64,000 bases of DNA from Nostoc linckia NIES-25 (GCF_002368035.1 NZ_AP018222.1:248001-312000), one strand, 5' to 3'. Positions 8,883 through 17,860 are shown, counted from the first letter of the stretch. The notes: a model not told the origin generated them from the sequence alone. Numbers and translations: made by a program.

Positions 8883-11012
8883 TCACACAACTTGAAAAGT
8901 AAAACTCAAACTTGCCCAATTATTCACATCCAATATATATGAGTCGGTTGCTGTGCCGTTCATTTCAGTTTTAATGAAGCTGGCGTTATGCAAATCTTGG
9001 AGTAAGGCTTGGACAACATCTAACGATTTCGACAACGGAGCAATTGGATGCTGGTCGGGTGTGGGATAGTTTGCGGTGTTTAAGACAGCGAGAGTCGCAC
9101 TCAAGGGAGCAATACTAAAAATTAGTTGTTGTTCGGAAAAGAAGGCTGGCCCTGAAATTACCCATTCAGAACCAGCATTAGTTTGGGGTAAGGTGAGGGT
9201 TTCACCTGGGGCGATGACAACTTCTCGGAAAAGCGGTTTATTGTCTGTAGTGTCTGGTTCTTGTGGAGTTTCCCAAGAGTAGAAGACAGTTGCGGTCTGA
9301 TTATTTTTTAAACCTAGCAAAATTAAGTATACTGGGCGATCGCTTTCATTTTGCAGCCGATATTGCATTCGGCTACCAATAGGGACAATGGGAGTAGGGA
9401 GTGGGGAGTGGGGAGTGGGAAGTGATTTTTGAGAAGTGATTCGTAGTGTTTGGCGTTGCGTTAACGCCTGAGGTGATTTATCGCTAATTATCTCTAGGGT
9501 TGCTTTGATGGCTAGCCGGGAAGAACCTTCATTTTCTGTGAGTCGCCATAATTTAGCTGCTAGCAAAGTGGATAATTTCGGTGCTAACCGCAGTACTGCA
9601 ACTTTTACCGCTTCCCCAACTTCGCCTGCGGTGTCGGGAATTAACTCGCCATCGAGAGTAAATAGTGCATAGCGACTCGGTGCTTGCTGGAGCTTACCAA
9701 ATATATAATCAGCTGGTTGCTCTCCTGCTACTACGGTGGACACACGAGCAGTAGCGGCAAAGCCACTTGTGGCGTCTACTCGTTCAATTCTTTCCAGCCG
9801 ACTATCCAGAGCAATTATTAAATTAATATTTTTTGGTAAAACGCGGACTGCTTCTTGGACAAGTTGCCCGACTTGCGCCGGAGTTGCACCTTCAATTTTG
9901 AAAAGTTGCGCTTTTGCTGTTAACCCACTACGCGATCGCAATACCAATTGCTCTGATGTTGGTAGAGTCAATCGAGAATTCACTCCGTAGTATACCAGCA
10001 CTTGAGGCGGTAATCCTGCTAACCACAGATGCACTGTTTTGCCGTCTTCTTCAACGGCTCTAACCACGCCCTCTCCACCAATGTCGCTGTCTGGCAGTAG
10101 AGACGTTACATGTAACGTCTCTACCTGTTGATTTTTCTGTGTACTTAATAAATCTGGTTGCTGTTTGCTACCCAGTTTGTACAGAGAATTTGCCACATGA
10201 GAAAGAGCAACTTGAATTTTAGTGGCTGGTATAGTTTCCCATAAATACTGAGTCAAGGCGTAGGTAAATAACCCGGCACTAAAACCAGAAAAGACTGCTT
10301 CCCTGGCTGACTGCTTGGAATTTGAAGTAGCAGTTAACACAACAGGAGTGCTGCGTGATTTTTGAGTTTTCAGTTCTTTGAGAAAATCGAGTTCCCCTGC
10401 TATCAGCTTGGCTTCTGGTAATTCTTGGAGGGCGCGAATTTTTAATCCGATGGCTGAGCTAGGAGCAGAATAACTCGTATCTAATACTGCTGTGACTCGG
10501 TTTGTCGGGAGCGATCGCAATAATAATAGTAAACTTTCTTCTAATAAACAATTGACTATTTGTTCATTTTGTGTGATTTGAATTTCATTAGCTGACACCA
10601 GAGCATTTTGCATAGTATCTGGCGATGTTTCCAATTTTACCCGGCTGCCATAACCGCTAAAGTGGAACACAACCACATCGTCAGCTTGAGCTTGCTTGCC
10701 CAGGTGGTCTAAAAAAGCCGCCTCAATGAATTCCCTGCTAGCTTGTTCCTCGGTTAGGGTGAGAATATCTGACCTTTGGAAGCCGAAGCGATGAATTAAA
10801 AGTTCTGTTTGCAGTTCCACATCAGTGAGGCAACCACTGAGAGACTGAATTTTTGGGTATTGGTTAATACCTATTAATAATGCCAACTTCCGCGGACTGG
10901 GTTGTGCCAAAGCGTAGTAGTAGCGGTTTCCCAAACTCAACCACTCAGCTTCAGTTAACCCCAATACGGCAAGTATTGAGCCAATTCTGTTTAAAAACGT
11001 GCGCCGTTTCAT
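8883..11012 (-). CDS. Orthocaspase-like protein with inactive-type Tyr/Ser dyad
   Basis: 709-residue exported protein of the caspase/metacaspase (C14) fold. The N-terminus has a Tat-like twin-arginine motif (KRRTFLNRIG) and a hydrophobic stretch ending near ALAQP. The p20-like domain covers about residues 41-290. The canonical SGHG His is Tyr121 (HFSGYGS) and the canonical DxCxSG Cys is Ser180 (DTSYSA), so the His-Cys dyad is replaced by Tyr-Ser. The C-terminal half resembles the DUF4384-type region found after caspase domains in cyanobacteria. Tyr/Ser pseudo-orthocaspases are known in cyanobacteria; a binding or scaffold role is more likely than proteolysis. Confidence 0.85.
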   Translation of the reverse strand: MKRRTFLNRIGSILAVLGLTEAEWLSLGNRYYYALAQPSPRKLALLIGINQYPKIQSLSGCLTDVELQTELLIHRFGFQRSDILTLTEEQASREFIEAAFLDHLGKQAQADDVVVFHFSGYGSRVKLETSPDTMQNALVSANEIQITQNEQIVNCLLEESLLLLLRSLPTNRVTAVLDTSYSAPSSAIGLKIRALQELPEAKLIAGELDFLKELKTQKSRSTPVVLTATSNSKQSAREAVFSGFSAGLFTYALTQYLWETIPATKIQVALSHVANSLYKLGSKQQPDLLSTQKNQQVETLHVTSLLPDSDIGGEGVVRAVEEDGKTVHLWLAGLPPQVLVYYGVNSRLTLPTSEQLVLRSRSGLTAKAQLFKIEGATPAQVGQLVQEAVRVLPKNINLIIALDSRLERIERVDATSGFAATARVSTVVAGEQPADYIFGKLQQAPSRYALFTLDGELIPDTAGEVGEAVKVAVLRLAPKLSTLLAAKLWRLTENEGSSRLAIKATLEIISDKSPQALTQRQTLRITSQKSLPTPHSPLPTPIVPIGSRMQYRLQNESDRPVYLILLGLKNNQTATVFYSWETPQEPDTTDNKPLFREVVIAPGETLTLPQTNAGSEWVISGPAFFSEQQLIFSIAPLSATLAVLNTANYPTPDQHPIAPLSKSLDVVQALLQDLHNASFIKTEMNGTATDSYILDVNNWASLSFTFQVV

Positions 11013-11069
11013 AATTAGCCATCAGTTCTCAGCCTACCAGCTAGCAGCTTAAAGGTTTGAGGCCTGTAG

Positions 11070-11205
11070 TGTAAAGGGGGAGGTGGGGAGATTGGGAGGT
11101 GGGGAGGTGGGGGGACAAGGGGAAAGGGGTAAGGGGTAAGGGGGAAAGATTAAATTTATTCCTTTTCCCTTTTCCCTTTAACCTTTTCCCTGCCCTATTT
11201 TCCCA
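11070..11205. repeat. Purine-run/pyrimidine-run hairpin repeat
   Basis: A run of GGGGAGGTGGGG and AAGGGGTAAGGGG units on the plus strand is followed by complementary CCTTTTCCC/CCTTTAACC units, able to form a long imperfect hairpin between the caspase-fold gene and sat. Equivalent hairpins occur at 12.46-12.6, 14.41-14.52, 18.66-18.71, 23.67-23.74, 57.0-57.05 and 58.65-58.72 kb. Confidence 0.6.
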
Positions 11206-11210
11206 ATGCC

Positions 11211-12389
11211 CTAAACCGACACCTGTATCCGCATTGCCCGCGCCAACTCTGCGGCTACTTCTGGGCGGGAAAATTCTGGTGGAGGTAATTCGCCGCGTCG
11301 CAGCATTTCTCTGACTTTGGTTCCGGATAGATGAACGCGTTCTTCTGGTTTGCTGGGACTGGTTTTAGTCGTTGCCATCTGCTTGGTACGGGTGCAGTAG
11401 AAAGCGTGTTCAAATTTCATGGGCACAATGCCTAATTCACTTGGCTCAAATTCATCAAAGATGTATTGAGCATCATAAGTCCCATAATAATCACCAACGC
11501 CGGCATGATCCCGACCAACGATAAAGTGAGTACAGCCGTAGTTTTTGCGGACTAGGGCATGGAATATTGCTTCGCGAGGCCCAGCATAACGCATTGCTGC
11601 TGGATTAATTGCCAAAATTACCCTGTCGTGAGGGTAGTAGTGTTCCAGCAAAATTTCATAACAGCGCATCCGCACGTCGGCGGGAATATCATCATCTTTG
11701 GTTGCGCCGACTAATGGATGTAAAAACAGAGCATCCACTGTTTCTAAGGCACACTTTTGGATATATTCATGGGCGCGGTGGATGGGGTTGCGAGTTTGGA
11801 AACCCACAATAGTTTTCCAGCCGTTTTCGCGGAAAATTTGCCGTGAGGCTGCGGGATCTATTTGGTAAGTGGGAAACTGGGGATGCGCTTCCCGTTGCAA
11901 TAGCCAGATGTCACCAGCCAGATGTACTGAACCTTGGTTATATAGTACCTGCACCCCAGGATGATTTGCATCATCAGTGCGGTAGACATTAATTGCCTCG
12001 CGGGTTTTATCGTAGTGATATTTTTGGGTGAGTTGCAAAACTCCAACAAAGCGCCCTGCGGGGTTATCTAGGCGAATCAAGCCACCTTCTTTGAGAGGGG
12101 AAGCTACTTCTTCGGCTACCGATAGTGTAATTGGGATTGACCACACAAGACCGTTAGCTAGTCGCATTTCTGTTACAGTGCGATCGTAGTCTTCCTGGTT
12201 CATAAAACCTGTGAGTGGACTAAAACCACCGATCGCAATCATTTCTAAATCGGAAACGGCGCGATCGTCAAGCTGCACTCGCGGCAAAAAGTCAGCTTTT
12301 GAGAGAAATTCCTCTCTTTGTTCTGGTGTGGCAATACGGTTAACTAACTGTCCACCGTGGGGGGCAATGGCATCTGGATGGTGACTCAA
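11211..12389 (-). CDS. sat: Sulfate adenylyltransferase (ATP sulfurylase)
   Basis: 392-residue enzyme that makes adenosine 5'-phosphosulfate from ATP and sulfate, the first step of assimilatory sulfate reduction. The family motifs are clear: QTRNPIHRAHEYIQ (QTRNPxHRAHE, ATP binding), the GRDHAGVGDYYG segment, and the C-terminal HLSGTKVREMLRRGELPPPEFSRPEV region. The length fits the single-domain bacterial/cyanobacterial enzyme with no APS-kinase fusion. It is followed by cbiG-cobJ on the same strand but separated by a 211-bp repeat region, so co-transcription is uncertain. Confidence 0.97.
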   Translation of the reverse strand: MSHHPDAIAPHGGQLVNRIATPEQREEFLSKADFLPRVQLDDRAVSDLEMIAIGGFSPLTGFMNQEDYDRTVTEMRLANGLVWSIPITLSVAEEVASPLKEGGLIRLDNPAGRFVGVLQLTQKYHYDKTREAINVYRTDDANHPGVQVLYNQGSVHLAGDIWLLQREAHPQFPTYQIDPAASRQIFRENGWKTIVGFQTRNPIHRAHEYIQKCALETVDALFLHPLVGATKDDDIPADVRMRCYEILLEHYYPHDRVILAINPAAMRYAGPREAIFHALVRKNYGCTHFIVGRDHAGVGDYYGTYDAQYIFDEFEPSELGIVPMKFEHAFYCTRTKQMATTKTSPSKPEERVHLSGTKVREMLRRGELPPPEFSRPEVAAELARAMRIQVSV

Positions 12390-12413
12390 CGTAATCCCCT
12401 CTTGTGATAACTG

Positions 12414-12600
12414 TTATTGTTTCAGACTATGTACTAACTTACCAAATGGTGGGACAAAAGAGATGGGGCATGGGGAAAGGGAAAAGGGAAAGGGGTAAGG
12501 GGAAAAGGGAAAGGGGTAAGGGGAAAGGGGTAAGGGGAAAAGATTAAATTTATTCCTTTTCCCTTTAACCTTTAACCTTTTCCCGACTTCTGCAAGAAGT
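12414..12600. repeat. Long polypurine hairpin repeat ending at cobJ stop
   Basis: Tandem GGGAAAAGGGAAAGGGGTAA units (12470-12540) face complementary CCTTTTCCC units (12550-12585). The right end contains CTTCTGCAAGAAGTCTA, the same end motif as the 4687-4809 and 58.6-kb repeats, and runs into the cobJ stop codon at 12601-12603. Likely forms a strong structure at the mRNA 3' end. Confidence 0.6.
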
Positions 12601-14328
12601 CTATTCTTCGGTATAGCGGCGCGGTGTATAAACCCAAACATTACCATCGTTGCGCTTGATAATTCGGGTTTTTGTGGAACCGACGAGAATAATAGTTCGC
12701 ATGTCGGCGGTAGCTGGTGCTAATTCCTCAAGTGTTATTACCTTTACACTCTGTCCTGGCCTGCCGAGATTCCGTCCTAAGACTACTGGTGTATTTGGTT
12801 TTCGATGTTGCAACAAAATATTTCTCGCTTCTGCCAGTTGCCAAGTACGGTCTTTGGAAACAGGGTTGTAGAAAGCGATTACGAAATCAGCTTCGGCAGC
12901 AGCGGCAATTCGTTGGGCGATCGCCGACCAAGGCTTTAAGATGTCAGAAAGGGAAATTGCACAGAAGTCATGCCCAAGAGGCGCACCAATGGCGGCGGCG
13001 GCGGCCTGCATCGCTGAGATGCCTGGAGCCACATGAATCTCGATACTTTGCCATTCTGGTTTAGCATAGCGATCGCATACTTCAAAAACCGCTGCTGCCA
13101 TTGCATAAATACCGGGGTCACCAGATGAAACCACGGCTACATATCGCCCAGATGCAGCTAAATCCAGCGCCATCTTTGCCCGTGCTTCTTCTTCGCGGTT
13201 ATCGGACTCATGCCGTTGCTTGCCATCTCCCAGAGAACTGATTAAATCTAAGTAAGTTTTGTAACCTACAAGGTCAGTTGCCGACTTGAGTATTTCCTTC
13301 ACTTCCCCAGACATCCACTCTTGGCCACCGGGGCCTGTGCCAATAATCGCTAACCGTCCGCGTGGTTGACCAATGCTGTTGGGGTCGATGGGCTGCTGGG
13401 CAATGGCGATCGCAATCCCATCGCCAGAAGATATGGGAGATGTGCCTGTGGCGGCGATCGCTGCTGCTTGTACGGGGCTATAACCTTGTGAAAGGAACTT
13501 TTCTAGCTGATTTGAGGTGAAAAATCTAGCAGGCACTTTCAAGGCGCTAGCTACAGCGTGGATGGCAGGATCGGCAGCGGTGGTGATGGGTGCAAATATG
13601 CCAGCGATTGATGCAGGTGTGAGTGCGGCATCGGCTAATAGTTGATGTACTAGGACTAGTGTTTGGTCTGCATCAATGATGCCATCAATGGCGATCGCTA
13701 TAGTTGCAGGGTGGTAGACAAGGCAGTTGGGCGCAGGAGTCACCAAACGTTCTGTAACCTGGATGGACAAATCTCCATTTGCATCTATGGGCAGTTTGCT
13801 ATCGCTCAACCAAGCTGCTGTGCCTTCTACTTTGACTTGCGCCCCGGCAAGTAAATCTGAGATAAATTTTTTGGCATCGTCTGGGTTCGCTAAATGATAT
13901 CCGGGGGGAGGAGACAACAGCGCTGTGCCCAAACGTAAATCCCCCGTAGTCGTGATTGCAGGTTTGATATCAAGAGCTTGGGCAGTGCGGCGTGCCAAAT
14001 CATTGACCCCACCAAGTCCGCCCAAAAGGGGGACAACAGCACTACCATCTTCAGCCACAGCTAGCACTGGTGGTTCCTGTCGTTTGTCAGAGAGCATCGG
14101 AGCTAGCGTCCTAATCAAAATACCAGCAGCACAAATGCCAATCAGCGGCGTTCCTTGAGCAAATAACTCGCGCAGCGTCTCGCCAAAATTCCTGAAGCTG
14201 ACATCAACCCCAGACGTGCGACCCTCTAAACCATATAATGTCGAGCCTGGTAGGACGCTGATTATTTTGCGTGCTACTGCCACGCTATTTTGACCTAATA
14301 CTATAATGGCGGGTGCAACGTTCATCAT
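12601..14328 (-). CDS. cobJ: CbiG-CobJ fusion: cobalamin biosynthesis protein
   Basis: Bifunctional corrin-ring enzyme. The N-terminal part (about residues 1-330) is CbiG-like (GICAAGILIRTLAPML, GGLGGVNDLA, GLYAPIT-type central region), which opens the delta-lactone of cobalt-precorrin-5A. The C-terminal part from GRLAIIGTGPGGQEWM onward is a precorrin-3B C17-methyltransferase with the SAM-binding GDPGIYAMAAAVFE segment. The frame extends to 14430, but ATGATGAACGTTGCACC at 14328/14325 gives the normal CbiG start and avoids about 34 atypical residues. Such fusions are usual in cyanobacterial pseudo-cobalamin synthesis. Stop codon overlaps a repeat end. Confidence 0.93.
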   Translation of the reverse strand: MMNVAPAIIVLGQNSVAVARKIISVLPGSTLYGLEGRTSGVDVSFRNFGETLRELFAQGTPLIGICAAGILIRTLAPMLSDKRQEPPVLAVAEDGSAVVPLLGGLGGVNDLARRTAQALDIKPAITTTGDLRLGTALLSPPPGYHLANPDDAKKFISDLLAGAQVKVEGTAAWLSDSKLPIDANGDLSIQVTERLVTPAPNCLVYHPATIAIAIDGIIDADQTLVLVHQLLADAALTPASIAGIFAPITTAADPAIHAVASALKVPARFFTSNQLEKFLSQGYSPVQAAAIAATGTSPISSGDGIAIAIAQQPIDPNSIGQPRGRLAIIGTGPGGQEWMSGEVKEILKSATDLVGYKTYLDLISSLGDGKQRHESDNREEEARAKMALDLAASGRYVAVVSSGDPGIYAMAAAVFEVCDRYAKPEWQSIEIHVAPGISAMQAAAAAIGAPLGHDFCAISLSDILKPWSAIAQRIAAAAEADFVIAFYNPVSKDRTWQLAEARNILLQHRKPNTPVVLGRNLGRPGQSVKVITLEELAPATADMRTIILVGSTKTRIIKRNDGNVWVYTPRRYTEE

Positions 14329-14404
14329 TAATGAATTACAAATTACGAATTCTTCAATTAGTACTTTAAATTCATAGCTGACTAAATATTTAAACGATGA
14401 GGAC

Positions 14405-14522
14405 ATGGCTTCGCTAAGGGAAAAGGGCAAAGGTTAAAGGGAAAAGAGAGATCTTTCCTTTCCCCCTTGCCCTTTCCCCTTTCCCCCTTCCCCTTTGCCC
14501 CTTGCCCCATGCCCCATGCCCA
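14405..14522. repeat. Polypurine/polypyrimidine hairpin repeat
   Basis: GGGAAAAGGGCAAAGGTTAAAGGGAAAAG on one side (written here as overlapping short units) and CCTTTCCCCCTTGCC units on the other form an imperfect hairpin between the cbiG-cobJ 5' region and the next minus-strand gene. Same family as the repeats at 11.1 and 12.5 kb. Confidence 0.55.
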
Positions 14523-14525
14523 ATA

Positions 14526-14915
14526 TCAATTAGCTTTACGGTCTTTGAGTACCCGATCTAGCAAGTCTCTTGCAGGTTGCGCTTTAGCTAAGGCTGCTTG
14601 ATGGTCGCTATGAGCGCGAACAAGGCGAAAAAGACTGCTCATACCTGTTTTGAGTTGCTCAAGTTCTTCGCCAGTAACCAGTTCTCCATCAAGCATCCGT
14701 CCAATCAAGGGTTTGATGTCCCCCACTTCTTGGCGGACTTTTTGGAGCTTTTCTACGGAACTCAGTAAGGTTTTTAGCGAATTTAATATATCATCAATAT
14801 CCTGGCTACCCTCCACCGACTCAAGTTCTTCTTCACTTGTTACAGTATCTTTGTCTGAAGTTGTAGGCAATTCTTGTGCAGAAGTTTCACTTTTAGCCCC
14901 GTTTGCCCGTGCCAT
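14526..14915 (-). CDS. Conserved-looking hypothetical, acidic helical protein
   Basis: 129 residues, soluble, with no signal peptide or membrane span. The first 40 residues are acidic and rich in Ser/Thr/Glu, probably disordered; residues 40-129 are predicted helical with heptad-like Leu spacing (DDILNSLKTLLSSVEKLQK, VGDIKPLIGRML, EELEQLKTGM) and a basic end (RDLLDRVLKDRKAN). I do not recognise a family. The start has a reasonable upstream AAGGAAA element. It lies upstream of cbiG-cobJ on the same strand, separated by a hairpin repeat, which gives no clear functional hint. Confidence 0.65.
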   Translation of the reverse strand: MARANGAKSETSAQELPTTSDKDTVTSEEELESVEGSQDIDDILNSLKTLLSSVEKLQKVRQEVGDIKPLIGRMLDGELVTGEELEQLKTGMSSLFRLVRAHSDHQAALAKAQPARDLLDRVLKDRKAN

Positions 14916-15370
14916 TAATGTTTCCTCAAGGAATTTTTCTTAGTGTATCGCTTATTCTAAGTTTCTCAAGATAATATCGTCATAATTCGTTAAATAAATA
15001 CTGATAAATTTCTAAATAAAAAATTGATGCATAATGTTTTATATTTATCATCTATTGGGTGTCTCAGTATGTTAATGGTTCATTAGATTAAACACAGCGA
15101 TCGCATCTTCTTTGCTACTATAGCGATTCCCAGTTAAGTGAGGTACAGATAATATTTTGAAACGCAAAGGAACGCAAAGTAAAGCGCAGAGCTACGCAGA
15201 GATTTGTACCTTAGCAGACTAGGAAACGCTATAATAGAATTCTGAAGTTAAACAGTATTTATACCGGGCTGGATTTGACGCTAAGTTTATGTACTTTTAT
15301 GGGATTGGGAATAGAAGACGCAAGCGAAAAAGTTTCCCTTGTCTTCTGATTCACAATCCCCTCTACAACT
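14916..15370. other. Intergenic region without recognised gene
   Basis: AT-rich spacer holding a degenerate repeat (AACGCAAAGGAACGCAAAG and CGCAGAGCTACGCAGAG near 15160-15205). The short minus-strand frame at 15259-15486 runs through a hemN pseudogene in the wrong frame and is not supported. Confidence 0.5.
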
Positions 15371-15778
15371 TTAAATCGCTCTGGAAAAGCCACTAAATAC
15401 CCGATCGCGAAGATAGCGATCGAATACAGCAGCGATATTGACGATGAGTAATCGTCCGGCAGGCGCGACTTCAATATGATTGGCAAAAAGTCTAATCAAG
15501 GCATCGCCTTCTAACTGTCGTAGTTGACATTGTTCTTGTGAAAAATATTTTGTAAAATCACAATTAAAACTCAGATAATATCTTTATTGAATCTCATCTG
15601 GTGATGGTTGAAATTGGCAGTTAAATTCCATAATCGCTGTGTGGCGAATAATGTCATCGACATCGAGTATGACTTACCTTTCAATTGGCAATTCATCGCT
15701 GTCTATCGCCCGATCGTAATTTTTCAAAGGTTTATGATTCCGCACATAGACATCATCCAGCATACTAATTGAAGTCAA
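15371..15778 (-). pseudogene. hemN: Remnant of oxygen-independent coproporphyrinogen III oxidase (hemN)
   Basis: One minus-strand frame from 15778 to the stop at 15371-15373 gives about 135 codons matching the C-terminal third of HemN: LTSISMLDDVYVRNHK, DELPIER, then DDIIRHTAIMEFNCQFQ, and EVAPAGRLLIVNIAAVFDRY ending in FSRAI. HemN proteins typically end with a GRLLIRNIxxxFDxYLR block and FSRxI. Two TAA codons interrupt it (after LPIER and after DEIQ), and the radical-SAM N-terminal two thirds are absent. It is therefore a dead fragment. In cyanobacteria hemN commonly pairs with acsF (chlA) and ho2 in a low-oxygen operon, so its position 560 bp from acsF is meaningful. Confidence 0.85.
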
Positions 15779-15852
15779 CTACTTTGGTAAATTCAAAATT
15801 ATCAAACGCCACCCATCCGTGGGGTTTGTAAGCATCCCTCAAATTCAATTTC

Positions 15853-15950
15853 AACAGGACTTACGCAAAAGATAACGAAAGTAGCGGTAATTCATGAATT
15901 ACCGCTACGCTTGAATAAGGTTTTCAGTGACATATTGCGTAAGTCCTGTT
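15853..15950. mobile_element. MITE-like element with perfect 16-bp terminal inverted repeats
   Basis: 98-bp element. The ends AACAGGACTTACGCAA (15853-15868) and TTGCGTAAGTCCTGTT (15935-15950) are perfect inverted repeats. The interior holds a 28-bp perfect palindrome at 15881-15908 centred on TTCATGAA with TAGCGGTAA arms. No coding capacity. Related copies lie at 30341-30523 and 54023-54138. It interrupts a small minus-strand frame (15951-16086) of unknown identity. Confidence 0.8.
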
Positions 15951-16129
15951 CAAGTTCAAAATTCAGATAATTCCAAGCATAACGACCCCAACGGTATAGC
16001 TGAAATTGGCGCTGGCGTGAATCCGCAGGAAGTCTATTGCCTAAAGGTGTAAGTAATTGCGCTTGATTCTCTGAATGATGCGCCATAGTGGATAACTCTT
16101 AATCTTTAAGAGCAATTACACTTAACAGC

Positions 16130-16311
16130 TTTATAGTTATAAATCTGTTAAAAGCTAAAATTTTTCAAAACTTAATAAACTCATTTTTTGGCTTTATGGC
16201 TGCAATACAACAGTTATAGGCGATAATGGTGAGCTTTCCTGAAGAAATCTATAAATTTTGCTTGTGGGTCTAGTCAAAAAACTTTAATTATTATAACTTT
16301 ATAGTTATAAA
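16130..16311. promoter_or_regulatory. Two TTTATAGTTATAAA sites upstream of acsF
   Basis: The 14-mer TTTATAGTTATAAA occurs at 16130-16143 and 16298-16311, the second inside a longer imperfect palindrome (TTATAACTTTATAGTTATAA, 16291-16310) 28 bases before the acsF start. Similar sequences occur before the ArsR-family gene (AATAGTTATTTA, 17883) and the HExxH gene (TTTATAGTTATTAA, 18547-18560). Candidate operator of the local ArsR-type regulator; inferred from position and repetition only. Confidence 0.4.
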
Positions 16312-16338
16312 AACAAATAATTGATTAACAGTGCAATC

Positions 16339-17415
16339 ATGGTTAATACCCTACCTCAGTCTGCCCCCAAGCAACCAAAAGCCGCAATCAAAGAGCCAAG
16401 CCAAGAAACTATACTTACTCCCCGGTTTTACACCACAGACTTTGAAATCGCTGCAAATCTGGATTTGTCTGCTCAGGTAACTGAGTTAACAGCAATGCTC
16501 GAAGAAATGCGATCGGACTACAACCGTCACCATTTCGTTCGGGATGAGGCGTTTGAGCAATCGTGGGAACATATTGGTGGAGAATCGCGCCGAGCTTTTA
16601 TTGAATATCTAGAACGTTCGTGTATTTCAGAGTTTTCTGGGTTTTTGCTGTTTAAAGAACTATCCCGAAAACTCAAAGGCCGCAATCCGCTTTTGGCAGA
16701 AATATTTCAGTTGATGGCGCGTGATGAAGCCCGCCACGCCGGATTTCTCAACAAAGCAATGGGGGACTTCAAAGTTTCCCTCGACTTAGCGACTGTGACG
16801 AAAACTCGCACTTATACGTTTTTTCCCCTTGAGTGGGTGATTTATACAGTCTATCTATCAGAAAAAATCGGTTACTGGCGCTACATTATTATTTACCGCC
16901 ATTTACAAAAGCATCCAGAAAACCAGTTTTATCCTATCTTCCGTAAATTTGAAAGTTGGTGTCAGGACGAAAACCGTCACGGGGATATATTCAAAGCGCT
17001 TTTACGTTCTCAACCGCAACTATGGAAAACCTGGAAAGCTAGGCTATGGAGTCGCTTTTTCCTGTTATCAGTATTTGCTACCCACACGCTGACTGTTCAC
17101 GAACGCGCTAGTTTTTACCATTCTCTCGGACTCGAAGCAACGGAATTCGATCGCCAAGTAGTTCGCAAGACTAACGAAACTGCGGGACGGGCTTTTCCTG
17201 TAATGTTAAATACCGAACATCCCCAGTTTTTCCCGCGTCTGCAACGATGCTCGAACTACAACTTGAAAATTGCAGAGATTGAGCGCAGTTCTGCACCAAA
17301 ATTGGTGAAGCTGATTCGCAAACTACCATTGATTGCAGCAATTGTTTGGAATCTACTGTTACTTTACCTCATCAAACCCATTGATGCTGAGGCTTTGCGG
17401 GAGACTGTGCGTTAG
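16339..17415 (+). CDS. acsF: Mg-protoporphyrin IX monomethyl ester oxidative cyclase
   Basis: 358-residue diiron enzyme that forms the isocyclic E ring of chlorophyll using oxygen. Two carboxylate-bridged iron motifs are visible, DEARHAG and DENRHGD (ExxH type), together with the upstream helix glutamates (FIEYLERSCISEFSGF, RRAFIEY). The C-terminal hydrophobic segment LIRKLPLIAAIVWNLLLLYL fits family proteins. The start is taken at ATG 16339; the frame can extend 18 bp to a TTG. The length and adjacency to a hemN remnant suggest the second, low-oxygen AcsF form (chlAII-like) rather than the housekeeping copy. Convergent with the ArsR-family gene. Confidence 0.95.
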   Translation: MVNTLPQSAPKQPKAAIKEPSQETILTPRFYTTDFEIAANLDLSAQVTELTAMLEEMRSDYNRHHFVRDEAFEQSWEHIGGESRRAFIEYLERSCISEFSGFLLFKELSRKLKGRNPLLAEIFQLMARDEARHAGFLNKAMGDFKVSLDLATVTKTRTYTFFPLEWVIYTVYLSEKIGYWRYIIIYRHLQKHPENQFYPIFRKFESWCQDENRHGDIFKALLRSQPQLWKTWKARLWSRFFLLSVFATHTLTVHERASFYHSLGLEATEFDRQVVRKTNETAGRAFPVMLNTEHPQFFPRLQRCSNYNLKIAEIERSSAPKLVKLIRKLPLIAAIVWNLLLLYLIKPIDAEALRETVR

Positions 17416-17497
17416 CTTTTTGAAGCGATCGCTCATCCTCAATCATGAATCGTACCATCGGGTACGATCGCACTTTGGAAACCAGGTATTCTCTTGT

Positions 17498-17860
17498 TCA
17501 AAAAATTGCTGTTTTGCCCCGGAGAGTTTTTAGGCTTTCGGCCTGCTGTTGGAAGCGTTCGCTAATGCGATCGCACGCTAGCTCGCAAAGCTCAAAAATC
17601 ATCGGATCGACAATCTCGTAATAGACACTAGTGCCTTTGGGCTGACGAGATAAAATCCCTGCTTGAGTTAAAACTTTTAAATGCTTAGATAGATTTGCCT
17701 GTCCTAAGCCAGTAGCCTCGGCAATTTCCATCACATTCATCGCACCTGACTTGAGACAGGTCAAAATTTGTAAGCGACTTGCTTCTGATAAAACCTTGAA
17801 GTAGTCAGCAACCGCCACGAGAACAACTGGATCGGCCTTGGGTGGCTTAGTTTTTGGCAT
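17498..17860 (-). CDS. ArsR-family transcriptional regulator with cysteine pair
   Basis: 120-residue winged-helix repressor (start ATG 17860; a TTG at 17884 is less likely). The helix-turn-helix is clear (MEIAEATGLGQANLSKHLKVL) followed by the wing (GILSRQPKGTSVYYEI). It lacks the ELCVCDL metal site of classical ArsR. Instead it has Cys35 in the alpha-2 region (ILTCLKSG) and Cys92/Cys96 in the last helix (LCELACD), a layout like the dithiol sulfide/redox-sensing SqrR/BigR group. It is convergent with acsF and shares AT-rich operator-like sequences with it, so a redox- or oxygen-linked control of acsF is plausible but unproven. Confidence 0.85.
   Translation of the reverse strand: MPKTKPPKADPVVLVAVADYFKVLSEASRLQILTCLKSGAMNVMEIAEATGLGQANLSKHLKVLTQAGILSRQPKGTSVYYEIVDPMIFELCELACDRISERFQQQAESLKTLRGKTAIF

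Noticed and set aside
15259..15486. 75-residue minus-strand frame
   Set aside because: It runs through the hemN remnant in a wrong frame; the hemN frame has clear similarity and explains the sequence.
15892..16086. 64-residue minus-strand frame beginning MAHHSENQAQ
   Set aside because: Its C-terminal third is encoded by the MITE. The part before it may be a fragment of an interrupted gene, but no family was recognised and joining across the element does not restore a frame.
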